The notes beneath the pieces were generated by a model, which did not search any database, was not told the origin of the DNA, and saw only the letters and a program-made list of their open reading frames with translations. From Lutraria lutraria (Eukaryota > Mollusca > Bivalvia > Venerida > Mactridae), in the NCBI GenBank assembly GCA_964023205.1, contig OZ026847.1, positions 8,368,819 through 8,432,818 of the forward strand: 64,000 bases of DNA, written 5' to 3'. Both the position numbers and the translations under genes were made by a program. Shown here one piece after another: positions 61,860 to 64,000 of the stretch; within the stretch, counting starts at the first letter, position 1, and every line of letters begins with the position of its first letter.

Positions 61860-63850
61860 TCCAGGACTTTATGTATAGATAGATTCCCGGTACAAGTTAC
61901 ACAACCAGTGCCACAAGTACAGATAGATCCCTGGTGTAAATTACACAACCAGTGCCACGTGTACAGATAGATCCCTGATATAAGTTACACAACCAGTGCC
62001 ACAGATAAATCCCGCTAAAGTTATACAACCAGTGCCACATGTACAGATAGATACCTGATATAAGTTATACAACCAGGGCCTCATGTACAGATAGATCCTG
62101 ATATAAGTTATACAACCAGGGCCTCATGTACTTATAGATCTCTGGTGTAAGTTGTACAACCAGGGCCTCATGTACAGATAGATCCTGATATAAGTTATAC
62201 AACCAGGGCCTCATGTACAGATAGATCCTGATATAAGTTATACAACCAGGGCCTCATGTACTTATAGATCTCTGGTGTAAGTTACACAACCAGTGTCACA
62301 TGTACAGATAGATCCCTGGTGTAAGTTACACAACCAGGGTCTCATGTACAGATAGATCCCTGGTGTAAGTTACACAACCAGTGTCACATGTACAGATAAA
62401 TCCCTGGTGTAAGTTACACAACCAGGGACTCATGTACAGATAGATCCCTGGTGTAAGTTACACAACCAGTGTCACATGTACAGATAGATCCCTGGTGTAA
62501 GTTATACAATCAGGGCCTCATGTACAGATAAATCCTGATATAAGTTACAAAACCAGTGTCACATGTACAGATAGATCCCTGGTGTAAGTTACACTACCAG
62601 TGCCACATGTACAGATAGATCCCTGATATAAGCTACACTACCAGTGCCACATGTATAGACAGATCCCTGATATAAGTTACACAACCAGTGCCACATGTAC
62701 AGATAGATCCCTGATATAAGTTACACTACCAGTGCCACATGTTACACTACCAGTGCCACATGTATAGACAGATCCCTGATATAAGTTACACTACCAGTGC
62801 CACATGTACAGATAGATCCCTGATATAAGTTACACTACCAGTGCCACATGTACAGATAGATCCCTGAAATAAGTTACACTACCAGTGCCACATGTATCGA
62901 CAGATCCCTGATATAAGTTACACAACCAGTGCCACATGTACAGACAGATCCCTGATATAAGTTACACAACCAGTGCCACATGTACAGATAGATCCCTGGT
63001 GTAAGTTACACAACCAGTGCCACATGTACAGACAGATCCCTGGTGTAAGTTATACAATCAGGGCCTCATGTACAGATAAATCCTGATATAAGTTACACAA
63101 CCAGTGTCACATGTACAGATAGATCCCTGATATAAGTTACACTACCAGTGCCACATGTACAGATAGATCCCTGATATAAGTTACACAACCAGTGCCACAT
63201 GTACAGATAGATCCCTGATATAAGTTACACTACCAGTGCCACATGTATAGACAGATCCCTGATATAAGTTACACTACCAGTGCCACATGTACAGATAGAT
63301 CCCTGATATAAGTTACACTACCAGTGCCACATGTATAGACAGATCCCTGATATAAGTTACACTACCAGTGCCACATGTACAGATAGATCCCTGGTGTAAG
63401 TTACACAACCAGTGTCACATGTACAGATAGATCTCTGGTGTAAGTTACACAACCAGTGCCACATGTACAGATAGATCCATGGTGTCAGTTACACTACCAG
63501 TGCCACAAGTACAGATAGATCCCTAGTATAAGTTACACAACTAGTGCCACATGTACAGATAGATTCCTGATATAAGTTACACAACCAGTGCCACATGTAC
63601 AGATAGATCCCTGGTGTAAGTTACACAACTAGTGCCACATGTACAGATAGATCCCTAGTATAAGTTACACAACCAGTGCCACACGTACAGATAGATTCCT
63701 GATATAAGTTACACAACCAGTGCCACATGTATAGACAGATCCCTGATATAAGGTACACAACCAGGGCTCCATGTACAGATATATTCCTGATATAAGTTAC
63801 ACCACCAGGGCCTCAGACGGATCCTGATTTAGTTACAAAACGAGGGCCTC
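61860..63850. repeat. 44-bp satellite-like array, about 45 copies
   Basis: Unit ACAACCAGTGCCACATGTAC followed by AGATAGATCCCTGATATAAGTTAC (44 bp). Two variant classes alternate: CTGATATAAG or CTGGTGTAAG, and GTGCCACATG or GGGCCTCATG. Some copies have small deletions or a partial duplication (near 62740). Confidence 0.95.
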
Positions 63851-64000
63851 GACCTATTTGTCTGTAGGATAGGCATGCATCTACAAGGTAATTAATACTT
63901 GCGTATTTTTTATCGGAAAGTTTATTATAATTGATACGTATGTTGTCACAATTAATCATCATACGTCTTAAGTAGGTAATTATCAGATAAGGGAATAAAG
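63851..64000. other. Window end, no feature
   Basis: Unique-looking AT-rich sequence after the satellite; too short to interpret. Confidence 0.4.

Overview
The window looks like animal nuclear DNA from a bivalve-type mollusc (my inference). It is AT-rich, its genes are cut by GT-AG introns, and it is full of LINEs, tRNA-derived SINEs, small inverted-repeat transposons and minisatellites of a style common in bivalve genomes. There is no bacterial gene organisation.

Layout. From before 0.8 kb to about 9.5 kb lies a near-intact L1/Tx1-like LINE on the + strand: ORF1 with a CCHC knuckle, a puzzling 253-codon open frame between the ORFs, and ORF2 with endonuclease and reverse transcriptase. ORF2 is split by a 2665-bp transposon with CACTG/CAGTG ends and an ATT target duplication. 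A 37-bp minisatellite follows (9.56-10.32 kb). From 12.58 to 17.62 kb on the - strand is a rhodopsin-class peptide-type GPCR, seen as two exons with at least one small exon not found. From 17.6 to 29.5 kb I see no host gene, only repeats, including four near-identical tandem copies of a 1031-bp unit (22.87-27.0 kb), a 78-bp perfect palindrome and two terminal-inverted-repeat elements of about 1 kb.

The main gene runs from 29.59 to 55.53 kb on the + strand. I resolved 25 coding exons; their lengths sum to 4755 nt (1584 codons plus stop) and all intron phases agree. The product is a Janus-kinase-type protein: FERM, SH2 and JH2 pseudokinase (HGN and DPG in place of HRD and DFG). It is followed not by one but by two further tyrosine-kinase domains, each with Lys, Glu, Asp, Asn and DFG. 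One exon (49263-49578) joins the end of the first to the start of the second, so the arrangement is FERM-SH2-pseudokinase-kinase-kinase. Both catalytic domains have HCD where JAKs have HRD, and they share five intron positions and phases. This is best explained by an internal tandem duplication of the JH1 domain, and it is the strongest candidate here for something undescribed.

The introns of this gene carry many small transposons, several with exact target-site duplications, some nested, and several minisatellites. From 55.5 to 64 kb there is no further gene: dispersed repeats, then a 16-bp array and a long 44-bp satellite that runs nearly to the window end.
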